The notes: generated by a model from the sequence alone, not told the origin. Counted from the first letter of the stretch, positions 34,233-44,215 are shown. The stretch is DNA of 64,000 bases from Burkholderiaceae bacterium (GCA_022843955.1 JALHMQ010000004.1:1-64000), one strand, 5' to 3'. Made by a program: numbers and translations.

Positions 34233-36131
34233 TCATGCTCTCTCCGGCGCACGCCACGGATTGTCCCGCCGCAGCAGGTGATTGTCCTTGACCCGGCGCG
34301 TGAAGCCGACGCGATCGAAGAACTCGAGGATCTGGATCGCCACCTTGCGACCGGTGCCGATGCAGTCGCGAAACTCGGCCGCGCGCGCGGCGCCGTGCCG
34401 GGCAATCAGCTCAGCCGCAAAGTCGGCCATCTGCGCCACTGCGTCGGTAAGGAAGAAGTGGTCGAGCGCCACCAGCGTCACTTCGCCCACCCGCGCCACG
34501 CGCTTCATCAGCGCGCGCACCTCGGGCTCGGGTATGCCGGTGGCCTTGGCCAGATCGCGCACGCGCGGCGGATCGAAGCGCGACTCCATCAGCAGCGGCT
34601 TGATCTTCTCCCAACGCACGCGCTCGTCCTTGGCGAGTTCGGCCTTGTGCGATGGCAGCGCGACGAATGCTCCGCGTCGCACCAGTACGCCCTCGGCCAA
34701 CAGTTCGTCGATCAGGTCGGCGATCGCATCGGCTGCGAGCGCGGGGGCGACCATGCGACGCAGGCGGTTCTGTTCGAGACCGGGCATCTCGGGTTCGCGC
34801 TCGTGCGTTGCCGCCACCGCAATGAGTGACTTGTTGCGCAATGCCTGCCAGCGCGCGCGGCTGAAGGCGACGCCCGCGGCAACGCGCGCACCGGCGGCGG
34901 CGAGCGCCTGCTGCGCTTCGTCGGCGCGCAGGTTCCAGCCGCTGGTCAGGCGCGCCTGCGGCACCGGTTCGGCCGCCAGCCAGGCCGGCAGCGCGGCGGT
35001 ACCCGCCTCATCGCGCAGCGCCTCCAGCAGTGACAGCCGCTCCGGCCGCCGCTTGCCGCGCAGCGGCGGCGCGATGTCAAGCAGCACGCCACCGCCGAGC
35101 GTGCGGCGGGCGGAGGCGTCGCGCAGAACGAATCGGTCGCCGCGGCAGGCGGCCAGCGGCATCTCGATGCTCAGTGTCACCAGGCGTGTCGCGCCTGGCT
35201 CGATGGAGTCGGCGTCGAGCACCGCCACTCGGGCCAGCAGATCGCGCGTGCCGTGGTGCAGATGAACGTTGGTCCACTGCAGCAGCGCCTTGGCCTCGCG
35301 CGCCGACAGCCGCAAGCTGGCGTCGAAACGCGTGGAGAGGTTGGCCAGCGCAGCACCCTGCACCCAGTCGCCGCGCTCGACGTCGTCTTTCGACAGGCCG
35401 GCAAGGTTCAGCGCACAGCGCTGCCCGGCCTGCCCGACGGTTGCCGGCTGGTCCTGCGCATGCACCGAGCGCACGCGCGCGCGGGCGCCGCGCGGCTGCA
35501 CCATCACCTCGTCACCCTCGCGCACACGACCGGCGTGGACCGTACCGGTGACCACGGTGCCCACGCCGACCAGGGTGAACACGCGATCGACCGCCAGCCG
35601 GAACTCTCCGTCGCCCGCGCGCGCGGCGTGCTGCGCCGCCTGCGCGTGCAGCCAGGCGTCGAGCGCGTCGACCCCCTCGCCGCTCAGGTTGGAGACCGGG
35701 AACACCGGCCAGTCTGCGGCCGGCTCACCGAGCGCGGCCGCCAGCTGCGCCTGCACCTCGACCACCCGCGCGGGCGCCACGGCGTCGATCTTGGTCAGCG
35801 CGATCGCGCCTTGCGTGACGCCGAGCAGGCGCAGGATGTCCAGGTGCTCTTCGGTCTGCGGCATCACGCCGTCGTCGGCGGCGATCACCAGCAGCGCACG
35901 ATCGATGCCGGTAGCTCCCGCGAGCATGGTGTGGACGAACTTCTCGTGGCCCGGCACGTCGATGAAGCCGAGCGGATCGGCGCTGCCCTCGATCGGCACG
36001 TAGGCATAGCCGAGCTCGATCGAGATGCCGCGCTTTTGCTCTTCCGGCAGGCGATCGGTGTTGCGACCGGTGAGGCGCCGGATCAGCGAGGTCTTGCCGT
36101 GATCGATGTGGCCGGCGGTGCCGATCAGCAT
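34233..36131 (-). CDS. selB: Selenocysteine-specific elongation factor SelB
   Basis: 632 residues. The GTPase domain has GHIDHGKTS (G1, residues 7-15), KRGISIELGYAYV (switch region), DVPGHEKFV (G3) and ALTKIDAV (G4). EF-Tu-like beta-barrel domains follow, and the C-terminal part contains winged-helix repeats that bind the SECIS hairpin. SelB brings Sec-tRNA to the ribosome at UGA codons followed by a SECIS, as in the two fdnG genes here. It starts 7 bases after the end of selA. Confidence 0.97.
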   Translation of the reverse strand: MLIGTAGHIDHGKTSLIRRLTGRNTDRLPEEQKRGISIELGYAYVPIEGSADPLGFIDVPGHEKFVHTMLAGATGIDRALLVIAADDGVMPQTEEHLDILRLLGVTQGAIALTKIDAVAPARVVEVQAQLAAALGEPAADWPVFPVSNLSGEGVDALDAWLHAQAAQHAARAGDGEFRLAVDRVFTLVGVGTVVTGTVHAGRVREGDEVMVQPRGARARVRSVHAQDQPATVGQAGQRCALNLAGLSKDDVERGDWVQGAALANLSTRFDASLRLSAREAKALLQWTNVHLHHGTRDLLARVAVLDADSIEPGATRLVTLSIEMPLAACRGDRFVLRDASARRTLGGGVLLDIAPPLRGKRRPERLSLLEALRDEAGTAALPAWLAAEPVPQARLTSGWNLRADEAQQALAAAGARVAAGVAFSRARWQALRNKSLIAVAATHEREPEMPGLEQNRLRRMVAPALAADAIADLIDELLAEGVLVRRGAFVALPSHKAELAKDERVRWEKIKPLLMESRFDPPRVRDLAKATGIPEPEVRALMKRVARVGEVTLVALDHFFLTDAVAQMADFAAELIARHGAARAAEFRDCIGTGRKVAIQILEFFDRVGFTRRVKDNHLLRRDNPWRAPERA

Positions 36132-36138
36132 GGCGACC

Positions 36139-37596
36139 TCACGCGCAGCCCGCAGCGAGCTGCTGCGCCAGCGTGACTTCGTCGGCCGCTAGCAGCGTGC
36201 GGCAATCGAGCCACAGCGCGTTCTCGTGCACGCGACCGACCACCGGCACCGGCAGCGTGCGCAGCCGCTGCGACAGGGTGTCGAGGGCGCGGCCGGCGCC
36301 CTTGGCGGCGACCGGAGCGAGCACCAGGGCCGCCGAGCCCAGCCGCTCCACCGGCAGGCTGCCCGAGCCGATCTGGCTCGCACACTCATCAATCCGTACC
36401 TCGAAGCCGGCGCCGGCAAAGCGCGCGAACAGCGGCTGCATGCGCTCGCAGGCGGCGCGGATGTCGACCGCCGGGCGGGTAAGCAGCGCCAACACCGGCA
36501 GCCGCTCGTGCAGCCGATGCGCCGATGCGTAGATGCGCAGCGTGGCTTCGAGTGCGGCCAGCGTGAGCTTGGAGCAGCGCAGCGCGCGCTTCAGGGGATG
36601 CTTCTTGATGCGCGTGATCGCCGTGCGGGTGCCGACCAGGATGCCGGCCTGCGGGCCGCCGAGCAGCTTGTCGCCGGAGAAGGTAACGACATCGGCGCCC
36701 GCGGCGAGCGACTCCTGCGGCAGTGGTTCGCGCGGCAGGCCGTACTTCGACAGGTCGATCAGCGCGCCTGCGCCCAGATCCACCATGTAGGGCACGCCAT
36801 GCTTGTGCGCGATCTGCGCCAGCGTGGCGTCGTCCACGGCGGCAGTGAAGCCGGTGATCGCGTAGTTCGACCAGTGCGCCTTGACCACGAGGCCGGCGCG
36901 CGCGCCGCTGTCGGCCAGCGCCGTCTCGAAGTCGCGCGGATGGGTGCGGTTGGTGGTGCCAACCTCGACCAGCCGGCAGCCGGCGGTCTTCATGATGTCG
37001 GGCATGCGGAAGGCGCCGCCGATCTCGATCAGTTCGCCGCGCGAAATCAGCACGTCCTTGCGCGCAGCGAGCGCCGCCAGGCCCAGCACGACCGCAGCGG
37101 CGTTGTTGTTGACGATGGTGACTGCCTCCGCGCCGGTAAGGTCGAGCAGCAATTGCTCAACGACCTCGTCACGGTCACCGCGGCTGCCGCCGCCGAGGTC
37201 GTACTCGAGCGCGACGTAACCGCGCATCGCCGCGGCGGCGGCGTCGATCGCCTCGTCGGCCATCAGCGCGCGGCCGAGGTTGGTGTGGATGACGGTGCCG
37301 GTGAGGTTGATGACACGGCGCAGGCGCGGCGCGGCCAGGCGCGCGACGCGCGCGGCGATTGCCGCGCCGAGGGCATCGAGGTTGGGGACGGTGGCGCCGT
37401 CGCGCAGCAGGCGCTGGCGCTGATCGGCCAGTTCGTCCTGCGCGGCGCGCTTTACCCAGGCGCTGCCGCGCTCGGCAGCCAGCGCAGCGAGCGGCGCGTG
37501 ATTGAGAAGACGGTCGATCGAGGGCAGCCGGGTCAGCGCTTCACGCGCGCTGCCGCTTGCCTCGCCCGGACCGGGCAGAGTCAAGTCCTGGGTCAT
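36139..37596 (-). CDS. selA: L-seryl-tRNA(Sec) selenium transferase SelA
   Basis: 485 residues. A PLP-dependent enzyme with the cofactor lysine in TFSGDKLLGGPQAG (Lys310) and the characteristic segments VINLTGTVIHTNLGRALM and VNNNAAAVVLGLAALAA. It converts seryl-tRNA(Sec) to selenocysteinyl-tRNA(Sec) using selenophosphate. The selenophosphate synthase gene selD is not in this window and must lie elsewhere. It sits 5 bases after fdhE and 7 before selB. Confidence 0.97.
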   Translation of the reverse strand: MTQDLTLPGPGEASGSAREALTRLPSIDRLLNHAPLAALAAERGSAWVKRAAQDELADQRQRLLRDGATVPNLDALGAAIAARVARLAAPRLRRVINLTGTVIHTNLGRALMADEAIDAAAAAMRGYVALEYDLGGGSRGDRDEVVEQLLLDLTGAEAVTIVNNNAAAVVLGLAALAARKDVLISRGELIEIGGAFRMPDIMKTAGCRLVEVGTTNRTHPRDFETALADSGARAGLVVKAHWSNYAITGFTAAVDDATLAQIAHKHGVPYMVDLGAGALIDLSKYGLPREPLPQESLAAGADVVTFSGDKLLGGPQAGILVGTRTAITRIKKHPLKRALRCSKLTLAALEATLRIYASAHRLHERLPVLALLTRPAVDIRAACERMQPLFARFAGAGFEVRIDECASQIGSGSLPVERLGSAALVLAPVAAKGAGRALDTLSQRLRTLPVPVVGRVHENALWLDCRTLLAADEVTLAQQLAAGCA

Positions 37597-37601
37597 GGAA
37601 G

Positions 37602-38549
37602 TTAGGCGGAGCCGGGATGGAACAGCAAGTTGGGGCCGGAACGGCCGAAGCCCCGTTCGTCGACGAGGACATCGAGCGCCAGGGAAGCCAGGTCATCGGC
37701 CACCGGATCGACGGATGGATCCTTCTCCTGATAGAAGATCTTCAGGTAGGACTTGCATTCATCACAGGCCTCGGCCCGCCGCGCGGCGGCGATGCCGACG
37801 GTATTGCTGGCCGGCTCGCTGTCGTCGCCACCCGCCTGCAGTGACAGGTAATGCACGGTCTTGTCGTCTTCGCATGCACTGCACTTGATGCGCGCCATGT
37901 TCCACTCGCAACTGCACAGCGAGCAGCACAGGTAGCGCAGGTTGTTGCGTTCGCCACCCAGCCTCACCACGCTTGCCACCGGGCGCATGGCGCACACCGG
38001 GCACACGGTGTGAACGTCGAAGTTCTTCACGAGGTCGACGTTGATCGAGGCCGCCAGCCGCGTGAAGTAGGTCTGCAGCGCAGCACCCACCAGCGGCACC
38101 GCGGCAGCGTCGGTATCGAGCGTGGAGCCGGCCAGCAGGCGGTCGGCGAGCGCCTCGGTCGAGATGTCGTCGAGCGCGCGCACCGCCTTGACCATCGCCT
38201 GCGCCGGCACGCCGTGACCTTCCACCTGCGCCAGCAAGTCGCGCAGGTCGTCGCGCCATTGCGGATCGCGCGCGTGGCTCAGTGCGGTCAGCGGCGGCAT
38301 GCCGTAATCGCGACTGCGTTCGAGCGCTTCATCGGGCACGACGGGCGCCTCGCGCGCACCGATCACGTCATGCTGGGCCTGGCTCACGGCCGCCATCAGC
38401 TTCAAGTAGTCGGCCATGGGATGGCCGTTGGCCAGTTGCAGGAAACGAGATGCCCGCTCGGCGAACAGGCCAACCGTGTCGGGCAGCACGACACGCGGCG
38501 CGCTGATCACGCGCTCCATCGTGCCGTCGGTGATGATCGGGGTGGCCAA
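37602..38549 (-). CDS. fdhE: Formate dehydrogenase accessory protein FdhE
   Basis: 315 residues from TTG 38549. This start is preferred because GGAGGA lies 6-7 bases before it, while the upstream in-frame ATG at 38577-38579 has no such site. Four cysteine pairs characteristic of FdhE are present: CPVC, CCSLC, CSAC and CDEC, expected to bind iron. FdhE is a cytoplasmic factor needed for assembly of formate dehydrogenase-N/O. It is followed closely by selA and selB. A hairpin and a gene remnant lie upstream. Confidence 0.93.
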   Translation of the reverse strand: MATPIITDGTMERVISAPRVVLPDTVGLFAERASRFLQLANGHPMADYLKLMAAVSQAQHDVIGAREAPVVPDEALERSRDYGMPPLTALSHARDPQWRDDLRDLLAQVEGHGVPAQAMVKAVRALDDISTEALADRLLAGSTLDTDAAAVPLVGAALQTYFTRLAASINVDLVKNFDVHTVCPVCAMRPVASVVRLGGERNNLRYLCCSLCSCEWNMARIKCSACEDDKTVHYLSLQAGGDDSEPASNTVGIAAARRAEACDECKSYLKIFYQEKDPSVDPVADDLASLALDVLVDERGFGRSGPNLLFHPGSA

Positions 38550-38722
38550 GCGGGCTCCTCCAAAATAGGTTGCGATCAACGCGAACGTGCTTCGAGCCTG
38601 GGGCAGGCGCCCGCCATTGCCGTGGCCGCATGGCGCACGGCGGCGAGCCGATCAGACTGCCGGCGAGGCAGTTCGATCGTTCACGATCCGGTCGACGAAT
38701 GTAAACACTGTCAGACGGACAA

Positions 38723-38745
38723 ACGGCGGGGAGTCACCCCGCCGT
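38723..38745 (-). terminator. GC-rich hairpin upstream of fdhE, likely old fdh operon terminator
   Basis: The perfect 9-bp stem ACGGCGGGG / CCCCGCCGT has a 5-base loop. Read on the minus strand it is followed by TTTGTCC, a weak T-tract. It lies just past the stop codon of the gamma-subunit remnant at 38775-38915, in the same relation as the strong terminator at 44318-44347 has to the intact gamma gene there. Confidence 0.55.
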
Positions 38746-38774
38746 CTGCGTTTTGCGAGAGCAACGATTCTGCG

Positions 38775-38915
38775 CTACTTCGTCTTGCCCGTCACCCGCT
38801 TGGACCAGAGCGGATGGTGATGCTGGGCCCAGCCGACCTTGACCTCGCCGCGCAGCAGGCCCGCATCGATCCCTTGATCCAGAAGATCGCGGAGTCGATG
38901 TGGACGATCATGCGC
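38775..38915 (-). pseudogene. Remnant of a third formate dehydrogenase gamma subunit gene (3' end)
   Basis: On the minus strand about 45 codons still resemble the end of the two intact gamma genes, including AQHHHPLW, the segment SAIFWIKGSMRA (here partly altered) and a stop TAG at 38777-38775. At base level the stretch closely matches 39520-39625 of the intact neighbour. Similarity ends abruptly near 38912, about 30 bases from the stop of the cytochrome c gene, so the 5' part has been deleted. The remnant plus the downstream hairpin suggests a former third fdh operon or a recombination scar from the tandem duplication. Confidence 0.75.
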
Positions 38916-38945
38916 GCCTGGCCTGCAGTTTCCTGCGTTCCTGGC

Positions 38946-39413
38946 TCAAGGCTTGGCCGGCTGACCTTCCTCCTGAACGACCCCAGTCCGCGGGCTTTGG
39001 CGCAACGTCAGCAGAAAGGCAACCACGTCCTCGACTTCTTGCGCGTTCAGGCGCGGCGGCTCCTCGCCGCGAACGTTGTGAAACACCGGCATGATTTTGC
39101 CCGGCTTCACCATCGAGAAGTCCACCACGGACAGCCGCAGCTGCGCCGCTGTCTTGCCCAAGGCGATCCCGTCAAGAGCCGGGGCGCGCTTGCCGCCCGG
39201 CAACTCCTTGGTCCGGTGGCATTCCAGGCAGTTGGCCTGTTTCTTCTGCTGCAGCAGCGCTTTGCCGCGCGCAGCCGAGCCGGGGGTGGACGTCAGCGGC
39301 TTGGGGATGCCGTCCTTGATGACTTCGAACGCATCCACGGCCGACGCCGGGCTGGTAAAGGCAAGTAGAGCCAGGGTGGCCGACGCGGCGGCCAATGAAA
39401 TTCCAACGCGCAT
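38946..39413 (-). CDS. Exported SoxX-like monoheme cytochrome c
   Basis: 155 residues from ATG 39413 (GGGAG upstream). A Sec signal peptide ends near TSPASA. The heme motif is CLECH, with a likely axial methionine in KIMPVFH. The arrangement PGSAARGKALL, LRLSVVDFSMVKPG and LNAQEVEDVVAFLLTLR resembles SoxX of the thiosulfate-oxidising system. No other sox gene is present. It follows the gamma subunit of formate dehydrogenase operon 1 by 75 bases on the same strand, so it may pass electrons from or to that complex in the periplasm. The role is inferred from position only. Confidence 0.82.
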   Translation of the reverse strand: MRVGISLAAASATLALLAFTSPASAVDAFEVIKDGIPKPLTSTPGSAARGKALLQQKKQANCLECHRTKELPGGKRAPALDGIALGKTAAQLRLSVVDFSMVKPGKIMPVFHNVRGEEPPRLNAQEVEDVVAFLLTLRQSPRTGVVQEEGQPAKP

Positions 39414-39488
39414 GGGTGTCTCCCGATAATTGAGCGCCCGGCAATGGCCCCGCAAGCGGGGCCAAGGATTGCCAGGGTCTTGAACGGC

Positions 39489-40130
39489 CTAGCGATCGCC
39501 GCGCACGCGCCTGTACCAGCGCGGATGGTGATGCTTGGCCCAGCTGGCCTTGACCTCGCCGCGCAGCATGGCCCGCATCGACCCCTTGATCCAGAAGATC
39601 GCGGAGTAGATGTGGACGATCATGCCCATGAAGAGCACGAACGACGCCAGCGCATGCGCTGCGCCGCTGATGCGCACCCAGAACGCCGGCAGCTTCAGAT
39701 CCGTGTCGTACCAAAGCACCAGTCCGGATACCAGCAGCAGCAACAGCGAGCCGACGATCGACCAGAACAGCATCTTCTGACCCGCGTTGTACTTGTCGAT
39801 CTCCGGCCCACCCTCTACGTGCTTGTTCATCAGGTGCGCGGGCAGGTTCTTGAGCCAGGCGATGTCGTAATCGCGGATCAGGTTGTCCTTCCAGTACCAC
39901 ATGGCCATCGGAACGAACGCCACGCACATCACGAGGCCAGCCCACGGATGCAGGTTCTTCGACGCGACACCACCGCCGAGGAAGCTGCTGAGGAACCAGA
40001 ACGACGGATGGAACAGCGCCAGCCCGCTCAATGTGGCGATCATGAAACTGATCGCCAGCGTCCAGTGGGTCGAACGCTCGACAGCGTTGTAACGCGGCAC
40101 GAAGGACGCGCCTTTCATCACCGTACTCAT
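39489..40130 (-). CDS. fdnI: Formate dehydrogenase-N gamma subunit (cytochrome b), operon 1
   Basis: 213 residues with four membrane helices and the histidines expected for two b hemes (HWTLAISFMIATLSGLALFH, LHPWAGLVMCVAFVPMAMW, GAAHALASFVLFMGMIVHIY). It anchors the complex and passes electrons from the beta subunit to quinone. Its start overlaps the beta gene stop (ATGA). Operon 2 has a clear paralogue at 44379-45020. Confidence 0.93.
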   Translation of the reverse strand: MSTVMKGASFVPRYNAVERSTHWTLAISFMIATLSGLALFHPSFWFLSSFLGGGVASKNLHPWAGLVMCVAFVPMAMWYWKDNLIRDYDIAWLKNLPAHLMNKHVEGGPEIDKYNAGQKMLFWSIVGSLLLLLVSGLVLWYDTDLKLPAFWVRISGAAHALASFVLFMGMIVHIYSAIFWIKGSMRAMLRGEVKASWAKHHHPRWYRRVRGDR

Positions 40131-41017
40131 TGCTTGTCTCCTTCGTGGGCGTGCTCGTTAGCGTCCTCTTCCACCGGTCCTTTGGTGACGTAGTGGAAGA
40201 ACATGGTCAGCACACCGAGGCCCAGGCCGATCGACAGCAGCGGCTTGGTGAATCCGCGCCACAGGTCGACCCAGGGGCTGATGGTCGGGTCCTTGGGCAG
40301 GCCGCTGTACAGCTCCGGGTTGTCGCCGTGCTTGAGCACGTACATGACGTGAGTGCCACCGACCCCCTTCGGGTCGTACACGGCCGATTGCAAATAGCCG
40401 CGGTCCTTCAGTTCCGCCACGCGCTTCTCGCCCCTGGCCAGCATCTCGCTCTTGGTGCCGAACAAGATGGCGCCGGTCGGGCAGGTCTTCACGCACACCG
40501 GAGCCTGGCCGACCGCGATGCGGTCGGAGCACAGGGTGCACTTGTAGGCCTTGTTGTCGCGTTTCGAGATGCGCGGGATGTTGAAGGGGCAGCCGGCAAC
40601 GCAGTATCCGCAGCCGATGCAGTTGGCCGAGTTGAAGTCGACGATGCCGTTGGCGTACTTGACGATCGCTCCCGGTGCCGGGCAGGCCTTCAGGCAGCCC
40701 GGGTCGTCGCAGTGCAGGCAGCTGTCCTTGCGCATCAGCCACTCGACACCGCCCTCCTTGGTATCGACTTCATCGAACCGCATCACCGTCCACATCTGGT
40801 CGGTCAGGTCGACGGCATGTGCGTCGTAGTTGCCGACCCCCATGCCGACTTCCTCACGCAGATCGTTCCACACGAAGCACGCGGTCGTGCAGGCCTTGCA
40901 GCCGATGCACTTCGTCACGTCGATCAACTTGCCGACTTGATCGACCGCCCCGCGCGCCCCTGGAGGTGGCGTGGTGGTGGCCGATCTCCGGGTCATTGCG
41001 CCGTACTGGATGCTCAT
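40127..41017 (-). CDS. fdnH: Formate dehydrogenase-N beta subunit (iron-sulfur), operon 1
   Basis: 296 residues. Four [4Fe-4S] cluster motifs: [37 protein letters not shown] and CTLCSDR followed by CVKTCP. One membrane helix lies near the C-terminus ([18 protein letters not shown]), anchoring it to the periplasmic face as in E. coli FdnH. It transfers electrons from the selenoenzyme alpha subunit to the gamma subunit. It overlaps both neighbours by 4 bases. Confidence 0.95.
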   Translation of the reverse strand: MSIQYGAMTRRSATTTPPPGARGAVDQVGKLIDVTKCIGCKACTTACFVWNDLREEVGMGVGNYDAHAVDLTDQMWTVMRFDEVDTKEGGVEWLMRKDSCLHCDDPGCLKACPAPGAIVKYANGIVDFNSANCIGCGYCVAGCPFNIPRISKRDNKAYKCTLCSDRIAVGQAPVCVKTCPTGAILFGTKSEMLARGEKRVAELKDRGYLQSAVYDPKGVGGTHVMYVLKHGDNPELYSGLPKDPTISPWVDLWRGFTKPLLSIGLGLGVLTMFFHYVTKGPVEEDANEHAHEGDKQ

Positions 41018-44000
41018 GATCGTCCCCCCGACACTTTCTCGACGTTCACGAGGAACGCCTTGTATTCAGGGGTCTGCGACACCGCGTCGGCGACGACCGG
41101 CGTGAGCAGGTTGATCATGAAGCCGGGTTTTGCCACGCCCATGAACCCCCAGTGGATCGGTATGCCGACGGTGTGCACCTTCTTGCCGTTGCAGTCGAGT
41201 GCCTTGAAGCGCTTGGTCACCGACAGCACGCACTCGATGTGGCCGCGCGGGCTCGACACACGCACCATGTCGCCGTTCTTGAAGCCCTTTTCCTTCGCCA
41301 TGTCCTCGCCCACCTCGACGTACTGACGCGGCGCCAGGATGGCGCTCGAAAAGGCATTCTTGGTCCAGGCGTGGTAATGCTCGGGCAGGCGATAGGTCGT
41401 CGCGGCGTACGGATACTCGTCGGCGCGGCCGAACAGCTCCTTGTCCTGCTTGTACAGGCGGGCGGCCGGGTTGCTGACCACCTTGTCGTGCAGCAGGTTG
41501 GTGCCGACGGGCGTTTCGAACGGCTCGTAGTGCTCAGGCAGCGGGCCGTCGGGCATGTCGGGCGAGAACAGCCGCGCCACACCTTCCGGGTTCATGATGA
41601 ACGGTCCACCTGCTTCGGGTGCGGCATTGCCCGGGTAATCGACGATGTCGTTGCCGACCCAGGCCTTGCCGTTCCAGGCAACCAGCGGCCGCTTGGCATC
41701 CCACGGCTTGCCGGTGGCGGGATCCAGATTGGCCCTGTTGTACAAAACGCGCCGATTGGCCGGCCAGGCGAAGCCCCAGTTGAGGACGTTGCCCATGCCG
41801 CTCGGATCCGAGCCATCGGTCCGCTTGGACAGATTGCCGGCCTGCGGATAGACGCCGGAGTAGATCCAGTTGCCGCAGGCGGTGGAGCCGTCGTCACGCA
41901 GCAGGCCGAAGCCTGGCAGGCGATCACCGGCTTTCAGCAGCACGCGGGTCGGATCTTTCGGATCGGTCAGATCGACCAGCGCGCGCCCGTTCATCTCCTG
42001 CAGCATCTCGTCGGACGACGGCCAGCTCTGGTTGGCATAGCCCCAGGTGAGGTTGAGGATCGGGTCCGGGAACTTGCCGCCGTCCTTGCGATACAGCTCG
42101 CGCAACGTGGTGTACAGCTGACCCAGGATTTCCAGGTCGTTCTTGCCTTCGCCCGGCGGCCGCTGGCCGGCGTAGTGCCAGCTGATCACGCGCCCGGAGT
42201 TGGTGAACGTGCCGTCATCCTCGGCAAAGAGGTTGGCCGGGAGGCGGAACACCTCCGTCTGGATCGTGGCCGAGTCGACCTTGTGGACATCCCCGTGGCC
42301 ACGCCAGAACTCCGAGGTCTCGGTCTTTATCGGGTCGATGACGACCAGGAACTTCAGCTTCGACAGTGCCGCGATTGACTTCTTGACGTTGGGCAGGAAG
42401 AACAGCGGGTTGTAGCCCTGGCTGATGAGGCCGGTCATCTGCCCCTGCACCATTTTCTCGAAGATCGCCACGGTGTCCCATGCGCCAGTGGCCTTGGGCA
42501 GCCAGTCGAACGCAAAGTCGTTCTCCTTGGTTGCCGCTGGTCCGTACCAGGCTTTGAGCAGGCTCACGACCCACTTCGGATTGTTCTGCCGGAAGTTGAT
42601 CGAGTTGGGCCGCAGCGTCTTGGGCGTGGTCTTGTCGAGGAACGTCGTCAGATCCGGATGCGCCTCGTTCGGCGCAGCCAGATAGCCTGGCAGATTGGCG
42701 CCGAACGGGCACTGGTCGGTCGCACCCTGCACATTGGTGTGACCGCGCAGGGCATTCATGCCGCCGCCGGCCCGTCCGATGTTGCCGAGCAGCAGCTGAA
42801 TGATCGCCATGGTGCGGATGTTCTGCGATCCATGTGAGTGCTGCGTCCAGCCCAGCGCGTACATGATCGTCATGACCTTGTCCGCGGCGGCGGTGCTGGC
42901 GATCGATTCGCACACTTTGAGGAACTGATCCTTCGGCGTGCCGGTGATCTTGTTGACCGTATCGGGCGTGTAGCGCGCGTAGTGCGTCTTCATCAGCTGC
43001 CACACGCAACGCGGGTGCTGCAGCGTTTCGTCCACCACCGCGTAGCCATCCGTGCCCAGCTCGTATTGCCAGGTGGCGCGGTCATAGCTGCGGCGTTCGG
43101 CGTTGTAGCCCGAGAAAAGGCCGTCTTCGAACTTGTAGTCCTCGCGCAGCACGTACCCGACGTTGGTGTACGCCTTGACATAGTCCCAGTGGATCTTGTC
43201 GTTGGCAATCAGGTAGTTGATGACGCCGCCCAAAAAGGCGATGTCGGTGCCGACGCGCAGCGGCGCGTAGTAGTCGGCCACGGCGGCCGATTGCGTGAAG
43301 CGCGGGTCGACGACCACGAGCTTCGCCTTGCGGGTGTCCATCGCTTCCGTGACGTACTTGAAGCCGCACGGATGCGCGGCGGCGGCATTGCCGCCCATGA
43401 TCAGCACGAGATCAGCGTGCTTGATGTCGTTCCAATGGTTGGTCATCGCACCACGGCCAAACGTCGGGGCCAGACTGGCCACCGTCGGGGCGTGTCAGAG
43501 ACGGGCGGGCATGTCGAGGGCCATCAAGCCCATCGCACGCCCAGTCTTCACAGCGAGATAACTCGATTCATTGGAGAACGATGGCGACGACAGCCAGCCC
43601 ATCGTCGGCCAGCGGTTCACCGTGACGCCCTTGTCGTTCTTCTCGACAAAGTTGGCATCGCGGTCGGCCTTCATGAGCTTGGCGATGCGGGTGACCGCCT
43701 CGTCCCAGCTGATCTTCTTCCATTCGCTTGAGCCCGGCTCGCGCACCTCGGGGTGCGTGGCACGGTTGGGCGAGTGCACGAGATCGATCAGGCCGGCGCC
43801 CTTGGCGCACAGCGTGCCGCGGCTCACCGGATGGTCCGGATCGCCTTCGATGTGGACGATCCTCTGCTTCACGTTCTTGGCGCGGTCGCCCATCGAATAG
43901 AGGATGACCCCGCAGTTGACGGAGCAGTACGGGCAGGTATTCCGGGACTCTGTGGTCTTGGCGAGTTTGAAGGCCCGAGCTTCCGCCAGTGCGACGCCCG

Positions 44001-44088
44001 GCGACATGCCGAGCCCGACGACGGAGGACGAACCCAATCCCGCTGCACAGATCCGGAAGAACTGCCTCCGGTTTAGTGGCGCGTTCAT
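41014..44088 (-). CDS. fdnG: Formate dehydrogenase-N alpha subunit, selenoprotein, operon 1
   Basis: 1024 residues when the in-frame TGA at 43497-43495 is read as selenocysteine 198; E. coli FdnG is of similar length with Sec196. The N-terminus is a twin-arginine signal ([13 protein letters not shown]), so the folded enzyme is exported. A [4Fe-4S] motif follows (CPYCSVNCG and a fourth Cys in RGTLCAKGAGL). After Sec come [19 protein letters not shown] and the bis-MGD domains. ATG 44088 is preceded by AGAGGAGA. The enzyme oxidises formate in the periplasm. Annotation software ignoring Sec would split it into 43495-44286 and 41014-43482. Confidence 0.96.
43455..43497 (-). promoter_or_regulatory. 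Selenocysteine UGA codon and SECIS-like hairpin of fdnG (operon 1)
   Basis: The TGA at 43497-43495 is followed, 14 bases later, by the hairpin GGCCAGTCTGGCC (minus strand, 43480-43468). Its stem of five G/C-rich pairs closes a GTC apex, matching the G and U needed in the apical loop of bacterial SECIS elements; the E. coli fdnG element has a comparable apex. Nearby bases can extend the stem. This is the signal recognised by SelB. Confidence 0.88.
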
Positions 44089-44215
44089 GGCGAGATATCT
44101 CCTCTTGTGGGGAAAAGTGAATGCGGAATCGAGCTTCGCGGTGCGCCGCAACTTGGAACGGGGGCACCTGCCGAAATACTTGGATCGCATGCTGCGCGCG
44201 TTGCACATGCCGCAC

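Noticed and set aside
38816-39368. Plus-strand frame covering the gamma remnant and cytochrome c region
   Set aside because: It is antisense to the cytochrome c gene, which has a signal peptide, heme motif and proper start. Similarity to the plus-strand frame near 39540 only reflects the duplicated gamma sequence.
43495-43497. In-frame stop making fdnG look like a pseudogene or two genes (likewise 48389-48391)
   Set aside because: Both stops are TGA at the expected Sec position (residue 198), are followed by a SECIS-like hairpin, and selA, selB and tRNA-Sec are encoded nearby.
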